A DNA stretch of 64,000 nt from Saccharomonospora xinjiangensis XJ-54 (lineage in GTDB: Bacteria > Actinomycetota > Actinomycetes > Mycobacteriales > Pseudonocardiaceae), in assembly GCF_000258175.1 (NCBI RefSeq), contig NZ_JH636049.1:1326982-1390981 (forward strand), written 5' to 3'. This document shows positions 17,558-26,403 of the stretch, piece after piece (position 1 is the first letter of the stretch; every line of letters begins with the position of its first letter). The notes under the pieces were generated by a model that did not search any database, was not told the origin of the DNA, and saw only the letters and a list, made by a program, of their open reading frames with translations. Position numbers and translations under genes: made by a program.

Positions 17558-18853
17558 TTACTTCTTGCCCGCGGCCTCCCGGAAGGCTCCGCGTGGTTCC
17601 TCGCGGGAGCCGAAGTTCACGACGTCATGGCCGAACGGCATGCCGACGACCCAGTCGCCGAGCACGCGCACCGTGCGGTTCCACGTCGGGATCTGGGTGG
17701 CGTAGTACGCCCTCCGCAACGTCCACGCCAGTGAGCCGTTCACCTTGTGGCCGAGCACCTGGCCCACGGCCTTGTTCTTGCCCAGCGTGACGAACTCGCC
17801 CCTGCTGTTGTAGCGGAACGGCTTCACGGCCTGTCCCCGCAGAGTGAGCAGCAGGTTCTCCCCGAGTTGCTGCGCCTGCCTGACCGCGTGCTGCGCGGTG
17901 GGCGGGCAGGTTCCGCCCTTCTCAGGGTCGGGCACGGCGGCGCAGTCACCTGCCGACCAGATGTTGGCGTGGCCGTTGACCCGCATGGTGTCGTCCACGA
18001 CGAGCCTGCCGCGCTCGTCAACGGGGAGCCCGAGTTCGCCGACGATCGTCTGCGGCCGGGTTCCCGCGACCCACACCAGCGTGTCGGACGACAGCTTCGT
18101 TCCGTCCGACAGTCGCAAGACCCTGTTCTCCGCCGATTCCAGCAGCGTGCCAGTGCGGATGTCGATGCCCCGCGCGGTGAGCTCGGTCGTGGCGAGTTCC
18201 GCGAGGTCGGCATCGACGGTGCCGAGGATGCGGTCCATCGCCTCCACGAGGATCCAGCGCATTTCCGACCGATCGACCTCCGGGTACCCCTCGAGGACGT
18301 CGATGGCCATGTCCTGCAACTCCGCGATGGCCTCGACCCCGGTGTATCCGCCACCGACGAACACGAACGTCAGCGCGCAGCGGCGCAGCTCCTCGTCGGT
18401 GGTCGCGGCGGCGATCTCCAGTTGCCTCAGAACGTGGTCGCGCAGGTGCGCGGCCTCCGCGAGGGAGTTGAAGCCGATGCCGTTGTCGGCGAGGCCGGGA
18501 ATGGGCAGCAACTTCGACGTCGCGCCCAGGGCCAGCACCAGTTCGTCGTACGGCAGCGAGAGAGCGGGCCCTGCCATGGGCTGCACCGTGGCGGTCGCGC
18601 GGTCGGTGTCCAGATCGGTCAGCGCCCCGGAGATGAACCGGGCCCTCCGCAACACCGCACGCAGCGGCACGACGGCGTGCCTCGGTTCGAGCGTGCCCGA
18701 CGCCACCTCGGGCAGCAGCGGCCGGTACACCATGTAGTTCTCCGGGTTGATCACCGTCACCTCGGCCTCGCCCTGCCGTAGCCCTCGCTGGAGTCGCAGC
18801 GCGGTGTAGAGGCCGACATAGCCGCCCCCGACGATCAGAATGCGTTTCGGCAC
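17558..18853 (-). CDS. ndh: Type II NADH dehydrogenase (NDH-2) family FAD oxidoreductase
   Basis: This 431-residue pyridine-nucleotide-disulfide oxidoreductase is likely to oxidise NADH and reduce menaquinone at the inner membrane face without proton pumping. The FAD Rossmann motif is ILIVGGGYVGLYTALRL at the N-terminus, the NADH-binding motif is FVFVGGGYTGVEAIAEL near residues 165-181, and the flavin-contact segment is IWSAGDCAAVP. The C-terminal region (about 350-410) has GKNKAVGQVLGHKVNG and amphipathic stretches expected for membrane association. A ferredoxin-type or other quinone reductase activity is less likely. It appears to be a single-gene unit; DUF6480-type gene lies upstream on the same strand. 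Confidence 0.9.
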   Translation of the reverse strand: MPKRILIVGGGYVGLYTALRLQRGLRQGEAEVTVINPENYMVYRPLLPEVASGTLEPRHAVVPLRAVLRRARFISGALTDLDTDRATATVQPMAGPALSLPYDELVLALGATSKLLPIPGLADNGIGFNSLAEAAHLRDHVLRQLEIAAATTDEELRRCALTFVFVGGGYTGVEAIAELQDMAIDVLEGYPEVDRSEMRWILVEAMDRILGTVDADLAELATTELTARGIDIRTGTLLESAENRVLRLSDGTKLSSDTLVWVAGTRPQTIVGELGLPVDERGRLVVDDTMRVNGHANIWSAGDCAAVPDPEKGGTCPPTAQHAVRQAQQLGENLLLTLRGQAVKPFRYNSRGEFVTLGKNKAVGQVLGHKVNGSLAWTLRRAYYATQIPTWNRTVRVLGDWVVGMPFGHDVVNFGSREEPRGAFREAAGKK

Positions 18854-18885
18854 ACGGACCTCCTACGAGAAATGGCGCGAAGCAG

Positions 18886-19119
18886 TCACCGGGTCAGATA
18901 GACGATCAGGTAGGTGAGGAAGAACCCCGCGATGAGCGCCACGATCACGATGACGGCGACGAGCCAGGCGACGGACATCTTCTTGCTGTGCCGCGGTTCG
19001 CGATGGGACAGTCCGGACGTCTGCCCTGAGTCGGGTGGCGTGTCGCCGGGGCTGACCCCGCCCCCGGGTTCGAGTCCCGGGGTCTTGTCCGGGTCGGGGT
19101 CGGGGTTCGGCGCGTTCAT
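18886..19119 (-). CDS. Small single-pass membrane protein (DUF6480-type)
   Basis: This is a 77-residue protein. The first 45 residues are hydrophilic and rich in Pro, Asp and Gly (NPDPDPDKTPGLEPGGG), followed by a basic patch and one transmembrane helix (about residues 50-73, VAWLVAVIVIVALIAGFFLT). The pattern DPDKTPGLEPGGGVSPGDTPP is typical of the DUF6480 family found in actinobacteria. Function is unknown. The ATG has GGGAGATCAC upstream. It lies 32 bases upstream of the NDH-2 gene and may be co-transcribed with it. Confidence 0.85.
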   Translation of the reverse strand: MNAPNPDPDPDKTPGLEPGGGVSPGDTPPDSGQTSGLSHREPRHSKKMSVAWLVAVIVIVALIAGFFLTYLIVYLTR

Positions 19120-19244
19120 GTGATCTCCCGGTCCCTCCTCGCGGATCGTGGTCGGACCGCCTCCGGATACCCGGACGGGCGATCGTCAACCCGGCGTTTC
19201 ACACCTGAGGGCCTCGGGTAGGCGGACGGCGAAAGGAGGCGCAC

Positions 19245-19433
19245 ATGCATCGGGAGAGCGACACGCACGGTCCGCGCGAGGACGAGGCGATGAAGGCCGA
19301 GTTGCAGGGCATGCTGAAGGGCAATCGGCCGAGCCGTGCCGAGGAGTGGCGTGACCCTGAGCCGCCCGCGGACGACGACTACCCCGCTCCGCCTTTCGAC
19401 CAGGAACGCGAGGACGAGTCGCCGGAAAGCTGA
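19245..19433 (+). CDS. Small acidic protein, function unknown
   Basis: This 62-residue, strongly acidic protein has no membrane segment or cysteine. It is supported by an excellent ribosome-binding site (AAAGGAGG, five bases before the ATG) and by amino acid composition: a short helix-forming stretch (DEAMKAELQGMLKGNRPSRAEE cut here to its centre) and an acidic, Pro-rich tail. I do not recognise a family. A terminator-like inverted repeat follows it. Confidence 0.7.
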   Translation: MHRESDTHGPREDEAMKAELQGMLKGNRPSRAEEWRDPEPPADDDYPAPPFDQEREDESPES

Positions 19434-19487
19434 GTACGGACGACGGCCCGCCGTCTGCTCGACATCCGGCCCAACCTCGAATCGACA

Positions 19488-19537
19488 CGGCCCGCCACGA
19501 TGTCCCGCCACCGCGCGGGAGGCGTGGCGGGCCGTTT
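19488..19537. terminator. Hairpin terminator between two convergent small genes
   Basis: CGGCCCGCCACG (19488-19499) and CGTGGCGGGCCG (19523-19534) form a perfect 12-bp stem. Within the loop, TCCCGC and GCGGGA can pair further. TTT follows on the plus strand. It lies between the ends of the genes at 19245 and 19549, consistent with a bidirectional terminator. Confidence 0.65.
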
Positions 19538-19548
19538 CGGCGGCCCTG

Positions 19549-19698
19549 CTACTCACGACCTCGCACGATGGTGGGCTCCAGGTCGTCGTCGTCGAACGAG
19601 GCGTTGGCAACGACTCCACTTACCGGCGTGCCGGTGCTGACGCGCTCGGCTCCTTCGCCGCCTTCGGGCTGGGTGGGGTCGATGTCGAGGTAGCGCAT
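19549..19698 (-). CDS. Very small acidic protein (49 aa), function unknown
   Basis: The ATG at 19698 has a clear ribosome-binding site (AAAGGAG, six bases upstream). The peptide starts MRYLDIDPTQPEGGEGAERV, then has a Thr/Ser-Gly-Val segment (STGTPVSGVVANAS) and an acidic block FDDDDLEPT before a basic end. It has no cysteine or signal peptide. The leader-like acidic and Thr-rich composition would fit a ribosomally made peptide precursor, but no modifying enzyme is adjacent (the nearest ATP-grasp gene is 3 kb away). That idea is speculation. A small regulatory protein is equally possible. Confidence 0.6.
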   Translation of the reverse strand: MRYLDIDPTQPEGGEGAERVSTGTPVSGVVANASFDDDDLEPTIVRGRE

Positions 19699-19980
19699 CG
19701 CTCGCTCCTTTCGCACTGGATGATCTTGCGGGAAATACCCGGGAAAGGAGACAGAAAACACAGTTGTCCGCCATCCCGACCCGGTGAAAATCGGTCAAGA
19801 CGCGCCCGCTCCACAGCCTGCGTCCGTGTGAAAACGACGTTTCGCAATGTGACGCAGGGAATGCGGAGCGACGCGGATCGACGCAGGGTAGCGCAGCATG
19901 ACTCGCGCGTCTCCTCCGAGTGCGCACAGCCGTCCGCGAGTGGCACCGAAAGCCTCCGGTTCGCCTGGTGCGGGGGCCGC

Positions 19981-19986
19981 TACAGT
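19981..19986 (+). promoter_or_regulatory. Putative -10 element (TACAGT) of a leaderless FAD oxidase gene
   Basis: TACAGT is followed by six bases and the GTG at 19993, with no ribosome-binding site between, the arrangement expected for a leaderless actinobacterial transcript. Confidence 0.5.
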
Positions 19987-19992
19987 CACGCC

Positions 19993-21360
19993 GTGTCGCT
20001 CGCCGCCGCGCTCGCCGCGTTCCTCCGGTCCCGACCCGGGCTCACCACCACCGTCGCCGACGACGAGGCGACGCTCGCGCGTTTCTCCCGCGACTGGGGT
20101 GGGCTCGTGCATGCTCGTCCCGGCGCCGTGGTGCGACCGTGCTCGACAGCCGACGTCGCCGCCGTACTCGCCTTCGCGGCCGAGACCGGGACGCCCGTGG
20201 TGCCGCGCGGTTCAGGCCACTCGTGCTTCGGGCAGAGCCTCACCGAGGGCGGGATCGTCCTGGATCTCTCCGGCCTTGCCAGGGTGCATCCCGGTGCGGG
20301 GCGGGAGGTGGTGGCCGACGCGGGCGCGTCCTGGCGCCGCGTCACGGAGTCCGCACTCGCGCGCGGTCTCACGCCCACGGTCCTTCCCGACTACCTCGGC
20401 CTCTCCGTCGGCGGAACGCTGTCGGTCGGCGGCCTCGGCGGGGCGAGCCACCGGCACGGGGCGCAGACCGACACGGTCACCGCGCTGGAGGTGGTCACCG
20501 GCACCGGTGAGACCCTGTGGTGCTCCCCCGAGCGGAACCGTGACCTCTTCGACGCCGTGCGGGCGGGTTCGGGGCGGTGCGGAGTGATCACGCGCGCCAC
20601 GATCGCCGTCGGTCCCGCCGCGCGACTCGCTCGTCGCCGCAAGCTGTACTACCGCGACCTCGCCGCGTTCCGCGCCGACCAGCGCACCGTGGTCACCGAG
20701 GAACGCTTCGACCATGTCGAGGGTCGCGTACTGCGTGACACGGGCGGCGAGTGGCTTTACCGCATGGACGCCACGTCGTACCACCTGCTTCCGGGTGACG
20801 CTAGCGATGCCGAGGCGCTCGACGGGCTGTCGTTCGACACCGCGCTCACCGAGACAGCCGAGTACTCCTACGGCGAGTTCTGTGATCGCATGGCCGACGG
20901 CGAAGCCTCGTTGCGAGAGAGTGGTGAGTGGTTCCACCCGCACCCGTGGCTCACGGTGTTCCTGCCCGACGACGCGGTCACCGGCATCGTCGGGCAGGCC
21001 CTGACCGGGCTGACGCTCGGGGAAGCGGACACCGTGCTGCTGTACCCGGTGAGCGCCGACCGGATCACCACGCCACTGTTGCGGCTGCCGAAGGCCGACC
21101 CCGCCCACACTCCGGTGTGGTTGTTCGCCCTCCTCACCGTCGCCGACCCACGAGACCCGATCGATCTGGCCGGAAGGCTGAAGCGCAACGCGAGCCTGTA
21201 CGACCGTGTCGCCGAGGCGGGCGGCACCGTCTATCCCGGCAGCGCGTTGCCGAGGGGTGCGCTGAAGTGGGAGCACCACTTCGGCGACGCCTGGCCCGCG
21301 CTGACAGCAGCGCGGCGGCGCTACGACCCGGCAGGCGTGCTCGCCGCGGCCCACTCCTGA
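19993..21360 (+). CDS. FAD-linked oxidase (PCMH fold, cytokinin dehydrogenase-like)
   Basis: This 455-residue flavoprotein has an N-terminal PCMH FAD-binding domain (VVRPCSTADVAAVLAFA, then VPRGSGHSCFGQSLTEGG and LSVGGTLSVGGLGGASHRHG). The GSGHS sequence has the histidine that carries covalent FAD in cytokinin dehydrogenase relatives. The C-terminal half matches the cytokinin dehydrogenase-type substrate domain, including a closing KWEHHFGDAWPAL and RRRYDPAGVLA. No signal peptide is seen. It probably oxidises a C-N or C-O bond with O2, but the substrate is unknown. The last 40 bases overlap the end of the opposite-strand gene. Confidence 0.85.
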   Translation: MSLAAALAAFLRSRPGLTTTVADDEATLARFSRDWGGLVHARPGAVVRPCSTADVAAVLAFAAETGTPVVPRGSGHSCFGQSLTEGGIVLDLSGLARVHPGAGREVVADAGASWRRVTESALARGLTPTVLPDYLGLSVGGTLSVGGLGGASHRHGAQTDTVTALEVVTGTGETLWCSPERNRDLFDAVRAGSGRCGVITRATIAVGPAARLARRRKLYYRDLAAFRADQRTVVTEERFDHVEGRVLRDTGGEWLYRMDATSYHLLPGDASDAEALDGLSFDTALTETAEYSYGEFCDRMADGEASLRESGEWFHPHPWLTVFLPDDAVTGIVGQALTGLTLGEADTVLLYPVSADRITTPLLRLPKADPAHTPVWLFALLTVADPRDPIDLAGRLKRNASLYDRVAEAGGTVYPGSALPRGALKWEHHFGDAWPALTAARRRYDPAGVLAAAHS

Positions 21361-21740
21361 TAACGCCTCGTGAACTCGGGGTCGGTGCCGAACCCGGTGA
21401 GGTCGTGGAGATCGTCGAGGGCGGGGTCCACCACGGCCGCGCCTGTCGCGAGGCAGTTGCGCAAAGCCTTGAGATCGGCCACCAGGTCGTCGGCGGTCTG
21501 GCCCTGCCCCACGGAGCGGGGAGCGTGGTGGACGATGCCGTCCACGGCCGAGGCGAGCGCTCGCGTGAGACGTGCCGCGCTGCTGACGGCCGCGCGGAGA
21601 GCGCCGACGTCGTCGCCGCGTCTGGCGAGCGCGGAGCAGGCCTGCTGGAGTCCCTCGCCCGCCCTTTCCACGGCCTGCGCCGCGTCGTCGAGCCCGGAGG
21701 CAGCCGGAGAATCGAGAACAGTCACGACAGTGTCACCCAC
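21321..21740 (-). CDS. Helical protein of unknown function
   Basis: This is a protein of about 139 residues, mostly alpha-helical and rich in Ala and Leu (DDAAQAVERAGEGLQQACSA, AARLTRALASAVDGIVHHAP) with a conserved-looking C-terminal DLHDLTGFGTDPEFTRRYQE. No known domain is recognised. The start is uncertain: GTG at 21740 and GTG at 21725 are both possible and neither has a clear ribosome-binding site. It converges on the FAD oxidase gene, sharing 40 bases of 3' coding sequence. Confidence 0.6.
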   Translation of the reverse strand: MGDTVVTVLDSPAASGLDDAAQAVERAGEGLQQACSALARRGDDVGALRAAVSSAARLTRALASAVDGIVHHAPRSVGQGQTADDLVADLKALRNCLATGAAVVDPALDDLHDLTGFGTDPEFTRRYQEWAAASTPAGS

Positions 21741-21875
21741 TTCTACCGAGTGTTTCCGGTTTCCTGTCCGCTGAACGCACAAAATTTATATCGATCAATG
21801 AAGATTGGGTCAACCTGACACGCTAGGTAAACTACGTTGGATGGTCCCGAACGACGTTGCTGGGAGCGTGCCGCG

Positions 21876-22244
21876 ATGAACTTGCGGAAGCTCGACGACG
21901 AGCACTACCCCGCCTTCAGCACAGGTCAGGCCGCCGAGCTCCTGGGGGTGGAGCAACCATTCCTGCGCAGCCTCGACAACGCAGGCGTCGTCACGCCGCA
22001 GCGGTCGAGCGGTGGCCATCGCCGCTACTCCCGTCACCAGCTCGGCCTGGCGAATCGCCTGCGGGAGTTGTTCGACGAAGGCCACAACCTCGTGTCGGCG
22101 CAGCGCATCCTGCGGCTGGAGCGCGAGCTGGACGAGGCCAGAGCCGAGATCATCCGGCTCAAGCAGCGCCTTGCGCACCTTTCCCGTACCTCCGAAGCTG
22201 AGGGCTCGCACCCGGAAGGGCCAACCGGCGACAGCACGGAGTGA
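21876..22244 (+). CDS. MerR-type helix-turn-helix regulator
   Basis: This 122-residue protein has a MerR-like winged helix: YPAFSTGQAAELLGVEQPFL (helix-turn-helix), LRSLDNAGVVTPQRSSGGHR and RYSRHQLGLANRLREL. It continues into a long coiled-coil helix (about residues 75-105, LRLERELDEARAEIIRLKQR). The short length without an effector domain resembles HspR-like regulators. The ATG at 21876 has GGGAG eleven bases upstream. Upstream, TTGGGTC and TAGGTAAACT may be promoter parts. It precedes the tmsA gene by 40 bases and may be co-transcribed with it, but a role in lipid control is only positional inference. Confidence 0.85.
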   Translation: MNLRKLDDEHYPAFSTGQAAELLGVEQPFLRSLDNAGVVTPQRSSGGHRRYSRHQLGLANRLRELFDEGHNLVSAQRILRLERELDEARAEIIRLKQRLAHLSRTSEAEGSHPEGPTGDSTE

Positions 22245-22284
22245 ACGCCGTCCGCTCGCCTGGCAGCACCCGCGACCAGGCGCG

Positions 22285-23709
22285 ATGCTGAAGAGCATGG
22301 TGCTGGACAACCGGTCGGCGTCGTCTCCGGAGCCGGGCACGTCCCCGGCCTCTGCCCCTTCTTCCGCACCCGGCCACGCCGAACGCGTGGCGGCGTTGCG
22401 GGCACAGCTCGCCGCTCAACCGGCGGACATCCCGATCCGTCTCGCCAAGCGGACCTCGAACCTCTTCCGTTCCAGGGCGAGGCGGAGCGCACCGGGCCTC
22501 GACACGTCCGCGCTGACACACGTTCTCGACGTCGATCCCGTCGCCCGCACGGCCGACGTGGAGGGCATGGTCACCTACGAGCGGCTCGTGGACGCGACGC
22601 TGCCGCACGGTCTCATGCCGATGGTGGTGCCCCAGCTCAAGACCATCACCGTCGGCGGCGCGGTGACGGGACTCGGCATCGAGTCGTCGTCGTTCCGCAA
22701 CGGCATGCCTCACGAGTCGGTGCTGGAGGCGGAGATCCTCACCGGCGACGGGGACGTGGTGCTCGCCCGCCCCGACAACGAGCACGCCGACCTGTTCTTC
22801 GGCTTCCCGAACTCGTACGGGACGCTCGGGTACGCGCTGCGGCTGCGCATCGAACTGGAGCCGGTGAAACCCTACGTGCGGCTGCGTCACGTGCGATACA
22901 CCGATCCCGGCACCTACTTCACCGAGCTGGCCAGGGTGTGCGCCGAGGGCACGGCGGACTTCATCGACGGCACCGTGTTCGGCCCCGACGAGCTGTACCT
23001 GACGCTGGGCACGTTCACCGGTGAGGCACCGAGACTCAGCGACTACACGTGGCTGGACGTCTACTACACCTCCATCCGCAGGCACGACATCGACTACCTG
23101 CACACCCGGGACTACCTGTGGCGCTGGGACACCGACTGGTTCTGGTGCTCGCGCGCCCTCGGCGTGCAGCACCGGCCCGTGCGATGGCTGCTCGGTCCCC
23201 GGCTGCTGCGCTCGGACGTGTACTGGAAGGTCGTGTCGTTCGATCGCCGCTACGACGTCTCCAACCGCGTCTACCGGTTGCTCGGCAGGCCCCGGCGCGA
23301 AGCCGTCGTCCAGGACGTCGAGATCCCGGTCGGCTCCGCCGCCGAGTTCCTGGGATTCCTGCACAGCGAGGTCCCGCTCAGTCCGGTGTGGATCTGCCCG
23401 GTGCGGCAGCGGCATCCCGACCGGCAGTGGCCGCTGTACGAACTCGATCCGCACACGCTGTACGTCAACTTCGGGTTCTGGGGCACCGTGCCGGAGCGCA
23501 AGGGCCACGGCCCTTCGGCACACAACCGTTGCGTCGAGGAGAAGGTCGCCGAACTCGGCGGGCGCAAATCGCTGTATTCGGAGTCGTTCTACGACGAACG
23601 CACGTTCTGGCGGCTCTACAACGGCACCACCTACGAGCGGCTCAAGCGCCGCTACGACCCGAAGGGCCGCCTGCTGGATCTCTACGCCAAGTGCGTCGGA
23701 GCCGAGTAG
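22285..23709 (+). CDS. tmsA: FAD-dependent reductase of 10-methyl fatty acid synthesis (TmsA/BfaA-like)
   Basis: This 474-residue FAD-binding oxidoreductase is related to delta24-sterol reductase (DWARF1/DHCR24). It has the PCMH-type segment MVVPQLKTITVGGAVTGLGI and ESSSFRNGMPHESVLEAEIL, and a C-terminal domain with LYVNFGFWGTVPERKG and YDPKGRLLDLYAKCV. Immediately downstream is a cyclopropane-synthase-like methyltransferase. The pair is the known actinomycete tmsA/tmsB (BfaA/BfaB) system: the methyltransferase makes a 10-methylene acyl chain from oleoyl lipid and this enzyme reduces it to the 10-methyl form (tuberculostearate type). The ATG at 22285 is used; an ATG four codons later is possible. 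A Ser/Pro/Ala-rich linker follows the N-terminus. Confidence 0.88.
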   Translation: MLKSMVLDNRSASSPEPGTSPASAPSSAPGHAERVAALRAQLAAQPADIPIRLAKRTSNLFRSRARRSAPGLDTSALTHVLDVDPVARTADVEGMVTYERLVDATLPHGLMPMVVPQLKTITVGGAVTGLGIESSSFRNGMPHESVLEAEILTGDGDVVLARPDNEHADLFFGFPNSYGTLGYALRLRIELEPVKPYVRLRHVRYTDPGTYFTELARVCAEGTADFIDGTVFGPDELYLTLGTFTGEAPRLSDYTWLDVYYTSIRRHDIDYLHTRDYLWRWDTDWFWCSRALGVQHRPVRWLLGPRLLRSDVYWKVVSFDRRYDVSNRVYRLLGRPRREAVVQDVEIPVGSAAEFLGFLHSEVPLSPVWICPVRQRHPDRQWPLYELDPHTLYVNFGFWGTVPERKGHGPSAHNRCVEEKVAELGGRKSLYSESFYDERTFWRLYNGTTYERLKRRYDPKGRLLDLYAKCVGAE

Positions 23710-23740
23710 CACCGCGTCACGGCGGTGCGCTGGAGGGAGT

Positions 23741-25108
23741 GTGAGTCGGATGGGGCACCCGGCACCAGGCACCACACGGGCACAATCGGCCGCGCCGAGG
23801 GTCGGTGATGCCGATGGCGGCCCGCGGACAGCGCGAGGCTCCGCGAAGGCGCCCTCGGCGGGCGTGTGCGCGGCCCTCGAGCGCATGCTGCGGCCCGGCG
23901 CGCCCGTGTCCATCACCGCCTACGACGGAAGTTCGGCAGGCGAGCCCGGCGCGCCGTTGCGCATCGAACTGCGTTCGCCGACCGCGCTCGCGTACCTCCT
24001 TTCGGCGCCGGGCGAACTGGGCCTCGCCCGCGCGTATGTCACCGGCCATCTCGAAGTGGCCGGCGAGCTGTACGAGGTCCTGAGGGCGCTGGAGGGAGTC
24101 GTTGACGGCCTCTCCCCCGCCGACCGGTTCTCGCTCCTGCGTGACCTCGGTCCTCGCCACCTGCGGCTGCTGCCACCGCCTCCCGAGGAGGCGCCGGGAC
24201 GGCTGCGGAGGGCGCTGTCCGGCCTGCGTCACTCGAAGAGCCGCGACAGTGCGGCGATCGCGCGGCACTACGACGTGTCGAACCGGTTCTACGAACTCGT
24301 GCTGGGGCCGTCGATGGCCTACACCTGCGCGTGCTACCCGGAGCCGGGCGCCGATCTGGAGCAGGCGCAGTTCCACAAGTTCGACCTCGTGTGCCGCAAG
24401 CTCGGGCTGCGACCCGGCATGCGCCTGCTCGACGTCGGCTGTGGCTGGGGCGGCATGGTGGCGCACGCGGCGAAGCACTACGGGGTGGGTGCCGTCGGCG
24501 TGACGCTGTCCCGCGAGCAGGCCGCCTGGGCGCAGGCCGAGCTGCGCCGCCTCGGACTGAGCGATCGCGCCGAGGTGCGCCACGGCGACTATCGCGACGT
24601 CACCGAAGGCGGGTTCGACGCCGTGTCGTCCATCGGTCTCACCGAGCACATCGGCGCCCGCAACCTTGGCGGCTACTTCCGTTTTCTCGCCGCCCGGCTG
24701 CGGGAGGGAGGGCGGTTGCTCAACCACTGCATCACGCGCCCGACCACCAAGGACCCGCATCGCACCGGCCCGTTCATCGACCGCTACGTGTTTCCCGACG
24801 GCGAGTTGGAAGGTGTCGGCACCATCGTGTCGGCCATGCAGGACAACGGCTTCGAGGTCAGGCACGAGGAGAACCTGCGTGAGCACTACGTGAGCACACT
24901 CGCCGCGTGGTGTGCGAACCTCGACGCGAACTGGCACGACGCCGTGCGGGAGGCGGGCGTGCGCAGAGCGCGCGTGTGGGCGCTCTACATGGCGGCGTCC
25001 CGGCTGTCGTTCGAGCGCCGCCACATCGAACTGCACCAGGTACTCGGGGTGAAGCCCTCGGCTTCGGGTGAGGCGTTCATGCCGTTGCGCCCCGACTGGG
25101 GAGTGTGA
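23741..25108 (+). CDS. tmsB: SAM-dependent methyltransferase of 10-methyl fatty acid synthesis (TmsB/BfaB/UfaA1-like)
   Basis: This 455-residue enzyme is of the cyclopropane-fatty-acid synthase family. After a low-complexity N-terminus there is a lipid-binding N-domain (LAYLLSAPGELGLARAYVTG) and the catalytic domain with IARHYDVSNRFYELVLG, MAYTCACYPEPG, the SAM-binding motif LLDVGCGWGGM, and SSIGLTEHIGARNLGGYF. The end has RRHIELHQVLGVK. It transfers a methyl group from SAM to the double bond of oleoyl phospholipid. The GTG at 23741 has GGAGGG just upstream (tight spacing); an ATG at 23750 is the alternative. It lies 31 bases after tmsA, forming an operon. Confidence 0.9.
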   Translation: MSRMGHPAPGTTRAQSAAPRVGDADGGPRTARGSAKAPSAGVCAALERMLRPGAPVSITAYDGSSAGEPGAPLRIELRSPTALAYLLSAPGELGLARAYVTGHLEVAGELYEVLRALEGVVDGLSPADRFSLLRDLGPRHLRLLPPPPEEAPGRLRRALSGLRHSKSRDSAAIARHYDVSNRFYELVLGPSMAYTCACYPEPGADLEQAQFHKFDLVCRKLGLRPGMRLLDVGCGWGGMVAHAAKHYGVGAVGVTLSREQAAWAQAELRRLGLSDRAEVRHGDYRDVTEGGFDAVSSIGLTEHIGARNLGGYFRFLAARLREGGRLLNHCITRPTTKDPHRTGPFIDRYVFPDGELEGVGTIVSAMQDNGFEVRHEENLREHYVSTLAAWCANLDANWHDAVREAGVRRARVWALYMAASRLSFERRHIELHQVLGVKPSASGEAFMPLRPDWGV

Positions 25109-25188
25109 ATCTCGCCCCTTGCGCCGTGAGTCGCCGGTCGTCACAATCGTGAATCTCATTCATATCTACGACGAAGTAGGTAGGCGAG

Positions 25189-26403
25189 ATGCGGAAGCGA
25201 CTCCGGCGGCCGGGTGCCGTCGCCACCTCCACAGCCTTGGCGACCGTGGCGGTCTCGGCCATGACCGCCACGGTGTTCACCCCCTCCCCCACGGCGCACG
25301 CCGCTCCGATGAGCGACGTGATGTTCGTCGGCAACAACTGGGACGGCACGGTCGATCTCGTGGACGCGCGCACCTTCGAGAAGTACCAGCGCATCGACGT
25401 GGCAGCGGACTTCGACGAACGGGTCTTGCAGATGCGGATCGACCAGCGCATCGCCATGGCCGTGGTCCGCGATTCGGCAGGCGAGGGCCACGACCAGCTC
25501 GTGGACGACATCATGGTGTCGCCGGAGGGGCACACCATGTACGTGTCGCGGCCGAGCCTCGGCGACGTCGCCGCGTACGACATCGCCACCGGTGAGCAAC
25601 TGTGGCATCGCCGCGTCCACGGCTACCGCTCCGACCACATGGCCCTCTCCCCCGACGGCAGCAGACTGCTCGTCTCGGCCACCACCGCCGACGTGCTCGA
25701 CGTCGTGGACACCGCGACCGGCGAGATCGTCGCCGACGTGCCGACCGGCGACTTCCCTCACGAGAACCGCTACTCGGCCGACGGCGGCACCATCTACAAC
25801 GCCTCGATCGGCAACGTGATCGCGCCCGACGCCGAGATCCTCGACGGGCTCAAGGGCGACAGGGAGCTCACGATCATCGACGCTGAGACGTACGAGGTCG
25901 AAAAGGTGATCGACTTCGGTGTCGGCATCCGGCCGTTCGTGGTGCTTCCCGACAACCGCACGATGTACGCGCAACTGTCGTTCCACAACGGACTGATCGA
26001 GTACGACCTCGAAGAGCAGCGCCGCACCCGTACCGTGCACCTCCCGCTGTCGGAGGAGGCCGAGAAACTCAAGCGCAGCGACTACCCGCTCGACTCGGCG
26101 CACCACGGGCTCGCCATGAACGACGACTACACCAAGATCTGCGACGCGGGAACCATCTCCGACTACGCGGCGATCCTGTCGGTGCCCGCGCTCACCGTTG
26201 ACGCGATCGTGCCGACCGGCGACAAGCCGTACTGGGCGGCCAGCACCCCGGACGGACGGTACTGCTTTTTGTCCAACAGTGACAGTGACGACATCTCCGT
26301 CGTGTCGTACGACAACCCCCGCGAGGTCGCCCGCATCCCCGTCGGCGACCACCCGCAGCGCGTCCGCGCCTACACCGTTCCCTCGGAGGTGCTGCACCGA
26401 TGA
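25189..26403 (+). CDS. Secreted beta-propeller (YncE-like) protein
   Basis: This 404-residue protein has a signal peptide (RKRLRRPG, hydrophobic core, cleavage near AHA-APMSD at about residues 40-42). The mature part consists of repeated beta-propeller blades of the YVTN/YncE kind: VDLVDARTFEKYQRIDV, MYVSRPSLGDVAAYDIATG, MALSPDGSRLLVSATTAD and FLSNSDSDDISVVSYDNP. Such proteins are often periplasmic or cell-surface binding scaffolds without catalytic residues. Its stop overlaps the ATG of the ceramidase gene (ATGA), so the two are translationally coupled and presumably act together outside the cell. Confidence 0.85.
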   Translation: MRKRLRRPGAVATSTALATVAVSAMTATVFTPSPTAHAAPMSDVMFVGNNWDGTVDLVDARTFEKYQRIDVAADFDERVLQMRIDQRIAMAVVRDSAGEGHDQLVDDIMVSPEGHTMYVSRPSLGDVAAYDIATGEQLWHRRVHGYRSDHMALSPDGSRLLVSATTADVLDVVDTATGEIVADVPTGDFPHENRYSADGGTIYNASIGNVIAPDAEILDGLKGDRELTIIDAETYEVEKVIDFGVGIRPFVVLPDNRTMYAQLSFHNGLIEYDLEEQRRTRTVHLPLSEEAEKLKRSDYPLDSAHHGLAMNDDYTKICDAGTISDYAAILSVPALTVDAIVPTGDKPYWAASTPDGRYCFLSNSDSDDISVVSYDNPREVARIPVGDHPQRVRAYTVPSEVLHR

